Both the position numbers and the translations under genes were made by a program. Positions 28,200 through 36,555 of a DNA stretch of 64,000 nt are shown here, piece after piece (position 1 is the stretch's first letter; each line of letters starts with the position of its first letter). The DNA comes from an uncultured Pelagibacteraceae bacterium (GTDB taxonomy: Bacteria > Pseudomonadota > Alphaproteobacteria > Pelagibacterales > Pelagibacteraceae). The stretch lies in NCBI GenBank assembly GCA_902577075.1, contig CACGXV010000002.1, forward strand, positions 326,001 through 390,000, in the 5' to 3' direction. The notes under the pieces are model-generated. The model searched no databases. It was not told the origin of the DNA and saw only the letters and a program-made list of their open reading frames with translations.

Positions 28200-28274
28200 G
28201 CGGGCATAGCTCAGTGGTAGAGCGTCTCGTTGCCAACGAGAAGGTCGTGGGTTCGAGTCCCATTGCCCGCTCCA
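28200..28274 (+). tRNA. tRNA-Gly (anticodon GCC)
   Basis: A full cloverleaf can be drawn: acceptor GCGGGCA with TGCCCGC, D stem GCTC/GAGC, anticodon stem TCTCG/CGAGA around the loop TTGCCAA (anticodon GCC), T stem GTGGG/CCCAT with the TTCGAGT loop. The CCA end is encoded (28272-28274). It is the only tRNA seen in the window and sits inside the accessory island. Confidence 0.97.
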
Positions 28275-28279
28275 ATATT

Positions 28280-29125
28280 ATGATTATTTGGATCGCTTCT
28301 TATCCTAAAAGCGGAAACACGTATTTAAGGTCTTTTATTTCCTCCTATTATTTTTCAAAAAAAGGAAAATTCAATTTTGATTTATTACTAAATATTCTTC
28401 AATTTCCTTCATTAAAATTTTCAAAAAAAAAAATTAATTCTGAATTAGAGGCATGTCAAAGTTGGATTTATAATCAACAACAATTTTTTTCTGGGGATAA
28501 AATACATTTTATAAAAACGCATAGCTCTCTAAACAAATATAAAGGTTATGATTTTACTACAAAAAATTTATCTATGGGAGCTATATATATAGTAAGAGAT
28601 CCTAGAAACTTAATTACTTCTATTACACACCATTATTCATTAAATTATGAACAAGCGTATTCAAAATTGATTAACGAGAATCAGACTTTATTAGAAAAAT
28701 CAACAGATGGGGATTATAGTAATTTTACTTTTTTAGGGTCATGGTCAAATCATTATCGGTCTTGGAAAAATACAAAAGATTTCAAAACATTATTTATCAA
28801 GTATGAAGATTTTGAGAATAATAAATTAGATACTTTTAAAAAAATACTTATATTTATAAATAGTTTGAAACAAAATGAATTATTAATAGATGAAAAAAAA
28901 TTTATAAATTCGATTAATTCTACTAATTTTTCAAATTTACGTAATAAAGAAGAAAATGAAGGATTTGAGGAGAGTGTATACTCAAAAACTGGAGAAAAAA
29001 AACGCTTCTTTAATTTGGGTTTCAATAATAGATGGCAAAAGATTTTACCAAAAAATATTTTACTTAAATTAAATAATACTTTTCAAGATGATTTAAATGA
29101 ATTAGGATATAATTTAAATGAGTGA
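28280..29125 (+). CDS. Sulfotransferase-family protein
   Basis: The 281 aa protein has the 5'-phosphosulfate loop ASYPKSGNTYLRS at its N-terminus and the 3'-phosphate motif YIVRDPRNLITS in the middle, followed by KYEDF and FNLGFNNRW. It is a paralogue of the cut-off gene at 1-653. The start at 28280 lies 5 bp after tRNA-Gly; a longer open frame reaches into the tRNA and is not real. Its stop overlaps phhB by 8 bp. Acceptor unknown; surface glycans are possible. Confidence 0.9.
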   Translation: MIIWIASYPKSGNTYLRSFISSYYFSKKGKFNFDLLLNILQFPSLKFSKKKINSELEACQSWIYNQQQFFSGDKIHFIKTHSSLNKYKGYDFTTKNLSMGAIYIVRDPRNLITSITHHYSLNYEQAYSKLINENQTLLEKSTDGDYSNFTFLGSWSNHYRSWKNTKDFKTLFIKYEDFENNKLDTFKKILIFINSLKQNELLIDEKKFINSINSTNFSNLRNKEENEGFEESVYSKTGEKKRFFNLGFNNRWQKILPKNILLKLNNTFQDDLNELGYNLNE

Positions 29126-29456
29126 TTTAGCAGATAAAAAATGTATTCCTTGTGAAGGTGGTATTCCTAGTTTTAATCTAGATGAAATTCACAAATATTT
29201 AAAGAAAGTAGATGGATGGGATGTCGAGTCTACTGATGAAAAAGACTTTTATATTATCAAAAATTTTAAATTTAGTGACTTTTTAGAAAGCCAGTCTTTT
29301 GTAAACAAAGTTGGTGAAATTGCTGAACAAGAAGGTCATCACCCAGATATTTGGTTTGGTTGGGGGTATGCAAAAATTAAAATACAAACTCACGCAATAA
29401 ATGGATTACACGAAAGTGATTTTGTGTTGGCGGCAAAAATCGATAGAATAGATTAA
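29118..29456 (+). CDS. phhB: Pterin-4a-carbinolamine dehydratase
   Basis: The enzyme dehydrates 4a-hydroxytetrahydrobiopterin in pterin recycling. The 112 aa protein has the family signature EGHHPDIWFGWGYAKIKIQT with the active-site histidines, and a further histidine and HESDF near the end. Families of this type are common in bacteria also without phenylalanine hydroxylase. It overlaps the sulfotransferase gene by 8 bp and converges on purH. Confidence 0.93.
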   Translation: MSDLADKKCIPCEGGIPSFNLDEIHKYLKKVDGWDVESTDEKDFYIIKNFKFSDFLESQSFVNKVGEIAEQEGHHPDIWFGWGYAKIKIQTHAINGLHESDFVLAAKIDRID

Positions 29457-29458
29457 AT

Positions 29459-31003
29459 TTAATGTTTAAAGTGTCTAGTCTTTGAAAATACTAGTATAAT
29501 TCCTAAGCTATCTGCAAATTTAATAATTTCTTTATCACGGATTGAACCAGAGGGTTGAATAATCGCACTTACTCCATTTTGAACTAAAGTTTCAATCCCA
29601 TCTACAAATGGAAAAAAAGCATCTGAAGCCCCTATAATTAAATCGTTTGAGTTAATTTTTTGAAACTTTTTCATTTTATCTATTGCTATTCTGCAACTAT
29701 CTAATCTACTTGGTTGGCCTGAACCAATACCTATGGTAGAACTATTTTTTGTTAAAACAATAGCATTTGATTTAACATTTCTACAAACATTAAAAGCAAA
29801 TAAAAGACGATCAAAGATTGTTTTTGTTGGTTTTACTTTTGATACAACTTTAAAATTTTTTCTATTGAATACTCCACTATCTGCGGTTTGAAATAATAAT
29901 GAATTAAAGTTAAGCGTCAAATTACTTAAGTTTTTATTCTTTAATTTTGAGGCATCAATTAATCTTAAATTTTTTTTCTTTTTTAGAATTTTAATAGAAT
30001 CATTATCAAATCCAATTCCAATAATTACTTCCATAAATAATTTATTTAGTTCTATTGCTATTTTTTTAGATATTTTAAAATTACATGAAACAATACCTCC
30101 AAAAGCACTTATAGGATCACAGGCTAAAGCTTCTTTATAACTTTTTAGATTATTTTTATTTATTGATACACCACAAGGGTTTGCATGTTTAACTATCACA
30201 GTTCCTGTATTCTTTGGGAGAGTCTTTGAGATATTAAGAGCTGCGTAAATATCATTATAATTATTATAACTTAATTTTTTTCCACTTAATTGTATTATAT
30301 CTAAATTATTATTTTTACTATAAATCGCAGACTTTTGGTGAGGGTTTTCTCCATAACGTAATTCCTCTATCAAATTTCCATGGATTGTTTTTTTTTTGGG
30401 AAAATAATTACTATTATTTTCATTTAAATATTCTGAAATTACAGAGTCATAATAAGCTGTTAAATTAAAAGCTTCTTGTGATAGTCTCTTACGAAATTCT
30501 AAACTAGTGGATCCGTTATTTTTTTCTAAGTCCATCATAAACTCTTTATATTGATTTGGAGAGGTTAAGATTGTTGTATAATTATAATTTTTTGCGGTTG
30601 CTCTAACAAGAGCTGGACCTCCAATATCTATATTTTCTATAAGTTTTTTATGGTTTTTTGTTACTCCTAAGGTCTCTTCAAAAGGATAAAAATTAACTAT
30701 AACAAGGTCTATTTGATCATATTTATTTTTTTTAAGCTCTTTGGAATGTTTTTTATTATCTCTTTTACTTAAGATACCAGCATATAATTTTGGATGAAGT
30801 GTTTTTACTCTGCCATCTAAAATTTCATCTGAATTTGTGTAATCTGAAACTTCAATACATTTATATCCTAGTCTTTTAATTTCTTTAGATGTGCCACCTG
30901 AGCTTATTATATTGATTTTATATTTTTTGAGTATTTTTAGAATTGACTTAATTTCGGATTTATCTGATAGAGAAATAATTGCATTTTTAATTTTCTTTCT
31001 CAT
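29459..31003 (-). CDS. purH: Bifunctional AICAR transformylase / IMP cyclohydrolase
   Basis: PurH catalyses the last two steps to IMP. The 514 aa protein has the cyclohydrolase domain at the N-terminus (ALISLSDKS-like start, SSGGTSKEI, DGRVKTLHPK) and the AICAR transformylase with VIVKHANPCGVS, SAFGGIV and, near the end, IGASDAFFPF and IIQPSGSIRD. Its start overlaps the heparinase-like gene by 4 bp; this pairing is common in alphaproteobacteria. Confidence 0.98.
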   Translation of the reverse strand: MRKKIKNAIISLSDKSEIKSILKILKKYKINIISSGGTSKEIKRLGYKCIEVSDYTNSDEILDGRVKTLHPKLYAGILSKRDNKKHSKELKKNKYDQIDLVIVNFYPFEETLGVTKNHKKLIENIDIGGPALVRATAKNYNYTTILTSPNQYKEFMMDLEKNNGSTSLEFRKRLSQEAFNLTAYYDSVISEYLNENNSNYFPKKKTIHGNLIEELRYGENPHQKSAIYSKNNNLDIIQLSGKKLSYNNYNDIYAALNISKTLPKNTGTVIVKHANPCGVSINKNNLKSYKEALACDPISAFGGIVSCNFKISKKIAIELNKLFMEVIIGIGFDNDSIKILKKKKNLRLIDASKLKNKNLSNLTLNFNSLLFQTADSGVFNRKNFKVVSKVKPTKTIFDRLLFAFNVCRNVKSNAIVLTKNSSTIGIGSGQPSRLDSCRIAIDKMKKFQKINSNDLIIGASDAFFPFVDGIETLVQNGVSAIIQPSGSIRDKEIIKFADSLGIILVFSKTRHFKH

Positions 31004-32628
31004 ATTTTGCTAATTTTCCATTCAATTAATTGATCTTCTTTTTGAGTAACACCAGATATAAAAATGTTCTGATTTTCAGTATAACTGTTTTTATTGCCAA
31101 AATATAGTCCAGTTTCAAGACCTATCATTCCATCTTCAGAGCTGAACTTCCAGCCAGAATTATCTAATTCTATTAATATGGATTTGTTATCCTGTAGTTT
31201 CGTAACTTTAATATTTGGTAGTAAATGAAATCGTAATTCAAAATTTGTTACCTTAAAATTTTTTTTTTTTATAAGTTTTTCTTTTCCATATAAAACATTT
31301 TTTTCTATATTATATTCTAAATTTCTTTGATGAATTAATCCATACTTTGACAAATAACCATCATGAGAACATGTAATACTCCAGAAGTTTTTTTCATTAA
31401 TTATTTGTTTGTCAAATGTTTTAAATCCTTTGCTAACTATACTTGGACCATTATTTTTCTTTTTAAAATCACAGACTGAAGAGTTATCCAAAATTAATGT
31501 TGAGTGAGTTGCAGTCGATTTTGAAATTCTATTTAGTTGATGTGAGTGATCTTGAAAATAACCAGAGTTTGTAATTAATTTGTTATCGTTAAAAAAAAAT
31601 TCAAATGATAATGGCCCACTTTGATAATTTTCTGAATAATTTTTTCCCGGATTAGATCCTGTATCCATAGCAAGTATTACATTTTTTTTTTTAAAAACTG
31701 TATAACCTGAAGTATCAAACTTATCATTTTTAAATTTATACCTAAAAAGAGCTAGATATTTATCAAAATCCTTATTACTAGAATTGTTATTACCATTGAA
31801 TAACAAGTTTTGTTTTAAAGAACCCCAAAAAAAATCGTAATTTTTTCCTAGATAAAAGATTATTTCATCTAAATATTCTGGAATATCGTTTAATGAGTCT
31901 TTAAGAAGTTCTCTTATTAATATGAAATATTTTAAATAAAAAACCATTTGTCTAATATTTCTTGACTTTGGAAAGTAACTATCGTCAAAAGATTTATTAA
32001 TAATTTTTCTTAAGAGAATTAAACCGTAGTTTAAAAATCTACTATTTTTATAGGAAACTCCCGTCATTATTATAGCTGTACATCCAATCATTTTATTGTT
32101 TAAGTCAGAAGATCTATCAATTTCATTCATCAAATGATTTACTTGTTTACAAATTATCTCATTAAAAATATTTTTATATTTATCTTTCGACTTGTCATAA
32201 GTTATCTTAGAATTTGAAATCCAAGCTATAACTCTTTTTGATAGAATATCTACTTCCCAGCTTTTTGCTTCATAATTTTGATTTTTAGTTATCCAATTAT
32301 TAATAATTGACTGAGTAATCTGATTTGATGATTTAAGGTCTATTGAAAATAGCCAATAAAAACTATGAAGTTTCTTAAAGTTTTTATAATTTAAAGTTTT
32401 ATTCTCCCAAATTGATTGAACATTAAAATCCTCTATTTTTTTTTTCTGTTTTTCATATTTTATTAATGAACTAAGTATATTTAAACTTGGTTGGTAAACT
32501 AAAATATTTTCGTCTATCCTTGAAATTTTTTTATTATAAATTGATGAATTTAGGTAAATCTTTCTTAACTGATTTTTAAATATAAAATAAAAATCATTAA
32601 TGAAATTTAAAGAGCTTCTTAAAAACAT
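31000..32628 (-). CDS. Heparinase II/III-like protein
   Basis: The 542 aa protein fits the heparinase II/III family: an N-terminal all-alpha part and a C-terminal beta part with GPLSFEFFFND and NSGYFQDHSHQLNR...ATHSTL, where the family's conserved histidines are present. Relatives in alphaproteobacteria sit next to purH and rpe, exactly as here. Although named after polysaccharide lyases, this group's substrate is unknown. No signal peptide is evident. Confidence 0.83.
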   Translation of the reverse strand: MFLRSSLNFINDFYFIFKNQLRKIYLNSSIYNKKISRIDENILVYQPSLNILSSLIKYEKQKKKIEDFNVQSIWENKTLNYKNFKKLHSFYWLFSIDLKSSNQITQSIINNWITKNQNYEAKSWEVDILSKRVIAWISNSKITYDKSKDKYKNIFNEIICKQVNHLMNEIDRSSDLNNKMIGCTAIIMTGVSYKNSRFLNYGLILLRKIINKSFDDSYFPKSRNIRQMVFYLKYFILIRELLKDSLNDIPEYLDEIIFYLGKNYDFFWGSLKQNLLFNGNNNSSNKDFDKYLALFRYKFKNDKFDTSGYTVFKKKNVILAMDTGSNPGKNYSENYQSGPLSFEFFFNDNKLITNSGYFQDHSHQLNRISKSTATHSTLILDNSSVCDFKKKNNGPSIVSKGFKTFDKQIINEKNFWSITCSHDGYLSKYGLIHQRNLEYNIEKNVLYGKEKLIKKKNFKVTNFELRFHLLPNIKVTKLQDNKSILIELDNSGWKFSSEDGMIGLETGLYFGNKNSYTENQNIFISGVTQKEDQLIEWKISKI

Positions 32629-32629
32629 T

Positions 32630-33289
32630 TTAAATTGATTTTAGTTTTTCTATATTACTTCTTATATCTCCATCGTTTTCCTTAAATATTGTAGTTCCTG
32701 ACACCAAAATATCAGCGCCTGCTTCTAAAACCATTCTAGAGTTACTAAAATTAATTCCTCCATCAACCTCAATATTATATTTATAACCGTACTCATCTTT
32801 AATATTTTTCAACTTCTTTATTTTATCTAATACTTCAGGCATAAACTTTTGTCCCCCAAAGCCTGGGTTAACGCTCATAACCAATATTAAGTCAATATTT
32901 TTTATCTCACTAATAAGTGTTGTTATTTCGGTTTTGGGATTTAGTGAAACTCCTGCTTTTTTACCGAGTTTTTTTATTAAGTTTATTGAGTTCTTTAAAT
33001 CATTTGTTGCCTCAGGATGGATAGTGATAATGTCTGCTCCGGCCTCAGCATAATTTTGTATATAGTCATGAACTGGGGATATCATTAAATGAACATCAAA
33101 TGGGAGTTTAGTATATTTTCTTAGGTTTTTTATAACAGGAGGTCCAATTGTGAGATTAGGAACGAAATGTCCATCCATTACATCAACATGAATTAGGTCA
33201 GCTCCTCCTTGTTCTAATTTTTTAATCTCACTTCCCAATTGGCTAAAATCAGCTGATAATATAGATGGTGATATTTGAATTTTTTTCAT
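32630..33289 (-). CDS. rpe: Ribulose-phosphate 3-epimerase
   Basis: Rpe interconverts ribulose-5-phosphate and xylulose-5-phosphate. The 219 aa barrel shows ISPSILSADFSQLG, HVDVMDGHFVPNLTIG, DVHLMI, MSVNPGFGGQKF and VDGGIN, containing the metal-binding histidines and catalytic aspartates. It precedes the heparinase-like gene by 1 bp. Confidence 0.98.
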   Translation of the reverse strand: MKKIQISPSILSADFSQLGSEIKKLEQGGADLIHVDVMDGHFVPNLTIGPPVIKNLRKYTKLPFDVHLMISPVHDYIQNYAEAGADIITIHPEATNDLKNSINLIKKLGKKAGVSLNPKTEITTLISEIKNIDLILVMSVNPGFGGQKFMPEVLDKIKKLKNIKDEYGYKYNIEVDGGINFSNSRMVLEAGADILVSGTTIFKENDGDIRSNIEKLKSI

Positions 33290-33334
33290 AGAATACTAAT
33301 AAAATATTACTATCAATTTTTTTTTTTATTTGAA

Positions 33335-33685
33335 TTAGTTTTTACTGAAAATTCTATACAATTCTTGAGCTATTTCACTTTCTAAAGGAAATGAAAGCAT
33401 TCCCATTACTGAATAACCAAGTAAATAAGGCATTAAATAGAAACGTGCCATGTAAAAGAACCAAGCTACATAAAGTGGAACTAAAGGCCCTACCAAAAAA
33501 CTCGGGGTAATCGGTCTAAACACATTTATTAGTGGATTTGTGAGTTTTACAAAAATTTTCATAAAGAAGAATTGTGAGTCTTCTCTTTGAAAAATATTCA
33601 TGGCCACCCTTCCAATTAACGTCCACATAATGACACCTAAAATGTAATCGATTATATAAACTAAAGGATGAAAGTTAGCAGACAT
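33335..33685 (-). CDS. Small YggT-like membrane protein
   Basis: The 116 aa protein has about three membrane segments and a central KLTNPLINVFRPITPSF stretch that resembles the YggT family (DPxLxPxRxxLP). It is reminiscent of the YggT protein at 43888 but more divergent. The gene follows the symporter on the same strand, separated by a strong terminator hairpin whose base lies only 14 bp upstream of its ATG. Function unknown. Confidence 0.65.
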   Translation of the reverse strand: MSANFHPLVYIIDYILGVIMWTLIGRVAMNIFQREDSQFFFMKIFVKLTNPLINVFRPITPSFLVGPLVPLYVAWFFYMARFYLMPYLLGYSVMGMLSFPLESEIAQELYRIFSKN

Positions 33686-33699
33686 AATTTAAAGAGAAA

Positions 33700-33719
33700 G
33701 GGGCGAACTAAATCGCCCC
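33700..33719 (-). terminator. GC-rich intrinsic terminator after the symporter
   Basis: GGGGCGA (33700-33706) and TCGCCCC (33713-33719) form a 7 bp GC-rich stem with a 6-base loop, striking in this AT-rich genome. On the minus strand it is followed by TTTCTCTTT. It lies 14 bp after the symporter stop and just before the YggT-like gene. On the plus strand it is followed by CTTATTTTTATTG, so it could act both ways. Confidence 0.8.
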
Positions 33720-33733
33720 CTTATTTTTATTGT

Positions 33734-35545
33734 TTATTTCTGTGCTAGTACCGTTTTACCGCTTGGTACACGTACATCATCAACCATTTTCTGAGTAGCT
33801 GCGTCCGGTGCTGCAGTTATTAAACTGACAACAATCATAGAAACTAAACTTACAGCTGCTCCAACTATTCCAAAAGTAAGTTGAGTTATGCCTAAGAAAC
33901 CAGATCCTCCATTTCTTACCCATATTAGGTAAGCAGTTCCAGATATAAGTCCTAGCAGCATTCCTGCAACAGCCCCTGGTGCATTAGCTCTCTTCCACCA
34001 TACACCGAGTACGAGTGGGAAGAATAGTCCTGACATAGCAAAGTCAAAAGCCCAAATTACCGAACCCAAGATACCCTGTATCTCTAACGCGGCTATTGTT
34101 GCTCCTGCAAAACCAATTAATACAAGTAACACCCTTGCAACAATTAGTCTTTTTGCCGTCTCAGCTTTAGGATTTATTATTTTGTAGTAAATATCATGAG
34201 ATAACGCATTTGATATTGCTAGTACTAATCCATCTGCAGTTGACATTGCAGCTGCCATACCTCCAGCAGCAACTAGACCTGAGATTACATACGGTAATCC
34301 CGCAATCTCTGGTGTTGCTAACACAACAGCTTTACCACCCATAAAGAACTCATTAAGCTCAAGAGTTCCATTACCATTAAAGTCACTGATAAACATCAAG
34401 TTTGCTTGGTTCCAGTTTTGATACCAATCAATAGCTTGAACTTCTGCAATTGTTTTACCAATAATTCCAGTTGGTAGTGTTGGGTCTATTAAAGAAAGTT
34501 TAGATAATGTAGCTAACATCGGTGCAGAAGAATAAAGTAGGAATATAAAGAATAGTGACCAACCTACTGATCTTCTTGCAGTTCTTACACTTGGAGTAGT
34601 AAAGTATCTCATCATAACGTGAGGTAATGATGCAGTTCCTGCCATCATACACACTGCTAATGAAATAAATGCCCATGGAGTTGCATTAACCGACGAATGC
34701 GCTTTAGTTATTCCAGCTAAACCTTTTGGAACTGTCGCTAAATCAGCAGCAGAATTTTTCACAAAACCAAATTGACCTTCTAGTTCTGCAATTCTTGCAA
34801 CCTCATCAGCTAGCATGAAATGTGGGAAGAAACCTGCTCCCAACTTACTGCTAATCCAAAATACTGGAAGTAAGTAAGCTATAATTAATACGATGTATTG
34901 AGCTACTTGAGTCCAAGTTACAGCTCTCATCCCACCAAGCATTGAGCACATCAAAATACTTGCTAGTCCTACATAAACAGCTATCCCAAATGGAATATCT
35001 AATGCTACAGATGCAATTGTGCCTGTTGCATTAATTTGTGCTGTTACATAAGTGAATGAAGCTACTGTTAAAACTATGACCGCACTAAATCTAGCTAAGT
35101 TACCACCATAACGTGTTCCTATAAAATCTGGAACAGTATAACATCCAAATTTTCTAAGATACGGTGCTAATAACGAAGCAACTAGTACATATCCACCAGT
35201 CCACCCAACAAGTAGAGCCATATATCCATAGCCTTTGAAATAAATTCCACCTGCCATAGCAACGAAAGATGCACCTGACATCCAGTCAGCAGCAGTTGCC
35301 ATACCATTAAAGACAGTTGGAACTTGTCTTCCAGCTACATAATAAGCATCAACTTGTAGTGTTCTAGATAACCAACCAATTAAAGCATAAATCAAAACTG
35401 TAAAAGCTACAAAAAAGATACCAATCAATTTTGCAGACATTCCAGCTTGTTCAGCTATTGCCATCAGAATAATAAATACAAGAAATCCTCCGGTATATAT
35501 TCCGTAGACCTTTGGTAAATTATCTATAAATTTACCTTTTATCAT
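33734..35545 (-). CDS. Sodium:solute symporter, large subunit (VC_2705 type)
   Basis: The 603 aa protein has around 13 membrane segments and typical SSS family stretches: an early YYVAGRQVPTVFNGMATAADWMSG, the WTGGYVLVASLLAPYLRKFG part and SNALSHDIYYKIINP. It overlaps the DUF4212 small-subunit gene by 4 bp; the two-component symporters of this type take up acetate or other small carboxylates. acs nearby (36552-38537, same strand) supports acetate or a related acid, but the substrate is not proven. Confidence 0.92.
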   Translation of the reverse strand: MIKGKFIDNLPKVYGIYTGGFLVFIILMAIAEQAGMSAKLIGIFFVAFTVLIYALIGWLSRTLQVDAYYVAGRQVPTVFNGMATAADWMSGASFVAMAGGIYFKGYGYMALLVGWTGGYVLVASLLAPYLRKFGCYTVPDFIGTRYGGNLARFSAVIVLTVASFTYVTAQINATGTIASVALDIPFGIAVYVGLASILMCSMLGGMRAVTWTQVAQYIVLIIAYLLPVFWISSKLGAGFFPHFMLADEVARIAELEGQFGFVKNSAADLATVPKGLAGITKAHSSVNATPWAFISLAVCMMAGTASLPHVMMRYFTTPSVRTARRSVGWSLFFIFLLYSSAPMLATLSKLSLIDPTLPTGIIGKTIAEVQAIDWYQNWNQANLMFISDFNGNGTLELNEFFMGGKAVVLATPEIAGLPYVISGLVAAGGMAAAMSTADGLVLAISNALSHDIYYKIINPKAETAKRLIVARVLLVLIGFAGATIAALEIQGILGSVIWAFDFAMSGLFFPLVLGVWWKRANAPGAVAGMLLGLISGTAYLIWVRNGGSGFLGITQLTFGIVGAAVSLVSMIVVSLITAAPDAATQKMVDDVRVPSGKTVLAQK

Positions 35546-35808
35546 TTGTCACCCTCTCTTTCAGAAAACCCGAACTCATCATCTATTTTCTCTTGTCGAC
35601 CTGCAAACCAGAAAATTAAAATGACGAAGATTGCAAGTGATCCTTGACATGTAAACCAATACGTTAAAGGATATCCAAATGGTCTAATGCTAGATTCTTG
35701 CATTTCGGCTCCGAAGAGAAAGATGCCAATTGAGAAAACAAACCAAATTGCTAATGTAATAAAGAGCAAATTCCTGGTTTTTTCCCAGTGTTGTTCTTGT
35801 TTTGACAT
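35542..35808 (-). CDS. DUF4212 symporter small subunit
   Basis: The 88 aa protein has two membrane segments and the family pattern HWEKTRNLLFITLAIWF with a later GYPLTYWFTCQGSL. DUF4212 proteins always precede a sodium:solute symporter of the type found here. A GGGAGAG ribosome-binding site lies just before the ATG, and an AGGTTA/TAACCT hairpin (35825-35842) upstream of it may be regulatory. Confidence 0.92.
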   Translation of the reverse strand: MSKQEQHWEKTRNLLFITLAIWFVFSIGIFLFGAEMQESSIRPFGYPLTYWFTCQGSLAIFVILIFWFAGRQEKIDDEFGFSEREGDK

Positions 35809-35928
35809 TTTTTTCTCTCCCTATAGGTTAAAGAAATAACCTTACTGATAATCAAATTTATTTAAACCCCTAAAAACGCTCGATATTGTGGCATTTTTAC
35901 ATTATACATCAACATATTAGATAGATAA

Positions 35929-36555
35929 ATGGCCCTCAAATACAGATTCAATCTAAAAGATATTAAACTTGAAGATTTCAAAGTTTATTTAGTTGCGATG
36001 TTTAAGGGCATTTTACCTAAGAAAAAAATAAAGAACATTGATGATCTTAAGCAATTCATTCAGCAAAAATCTGCTTGGGTATCTCAAGTTACTTTATATA
36101 ACTATTTAAAAACTAGAATGGGAACTAAGTGGGTTCTACATTTTGATGACGAAAAGTTTTTAACTTCAATAAATACTGCAAAGTGGAATATTTATGCGAT
36201 ATCTCTTCAAGATTTGTCATTATATACAATTTCATATTTAAAAGTTTTTTATAATTATAAAGAAACAGACAAAGCATCTGAAATTTACAATAATATTCTC
36301 GATATAGAACTAGAAAACGGTATGCCGACAGAAATTGTTGATGAAGCAAGAATAAGTTTTAAAAAAAGATTAGATCAAATTAAATGGGAGGAATATTATA
36401 AATCTTGGCCATTTAATGAAAGTGCCTTGGCTTTATATAACTGGGCCCCTGTAGCAAATGAATTAAAAACTTTAGATAGAAAAATTGTTCTTAACTCAAT
36501 GATTTTGAAATGGGATAATATTAAGGAAGAATTTTCGAAATTAATTAAGATCTAA
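35929..36555 (+). CDS. Conserved hypothetical protein
   Basis: I do not recognise this 208 aa protein. It is soluble, without signal peptide or membrane segment, and rich in lysine, aromatic residues and predicted helix (for example [16 protein letters not shown] and [20 protein letters not shown]). It diverges from the DUF4212-symporter pair over 120 bp and its stop overlaps the convergent acs stop by 4 bp. Context suggests nothing beyond proximity to acetate genes. Confidence 0.75.
   Translation: MALKYRFNLKDIKLEDFKVYLVAMFKGILPKKKIKNIDDLKQFIQQKSAWVSQVTLYNYLKTRMGTKWVLHFDDEKFLTSINTAKWNIYAISLQDLSLYTISYLKVFYNYKETDKASEIYNNILDIELENGMPTEIVDEARISFKKRLDQIKWEEYYKSWPFNESALALYNWAPVANELKTLDRKIVLNSMILKWDNIKEEFSKLIKI

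Noticed and set aside
28200-28274. tRNA-Gly as an integration (att) site of a mobile element
   Set aside because: No second copy of the tRNA 3' end and no integrase were seen in the window, so an integrated element is not supported.
28214-28279. Open frame that begins inside tRNA-Gly and extends into the sulfotransferase
   Set aside because: The first 22 codons are the tRNA gene itself; the ATG at 28280 directly precedes the conserved PKSGNT loop and is the true start.
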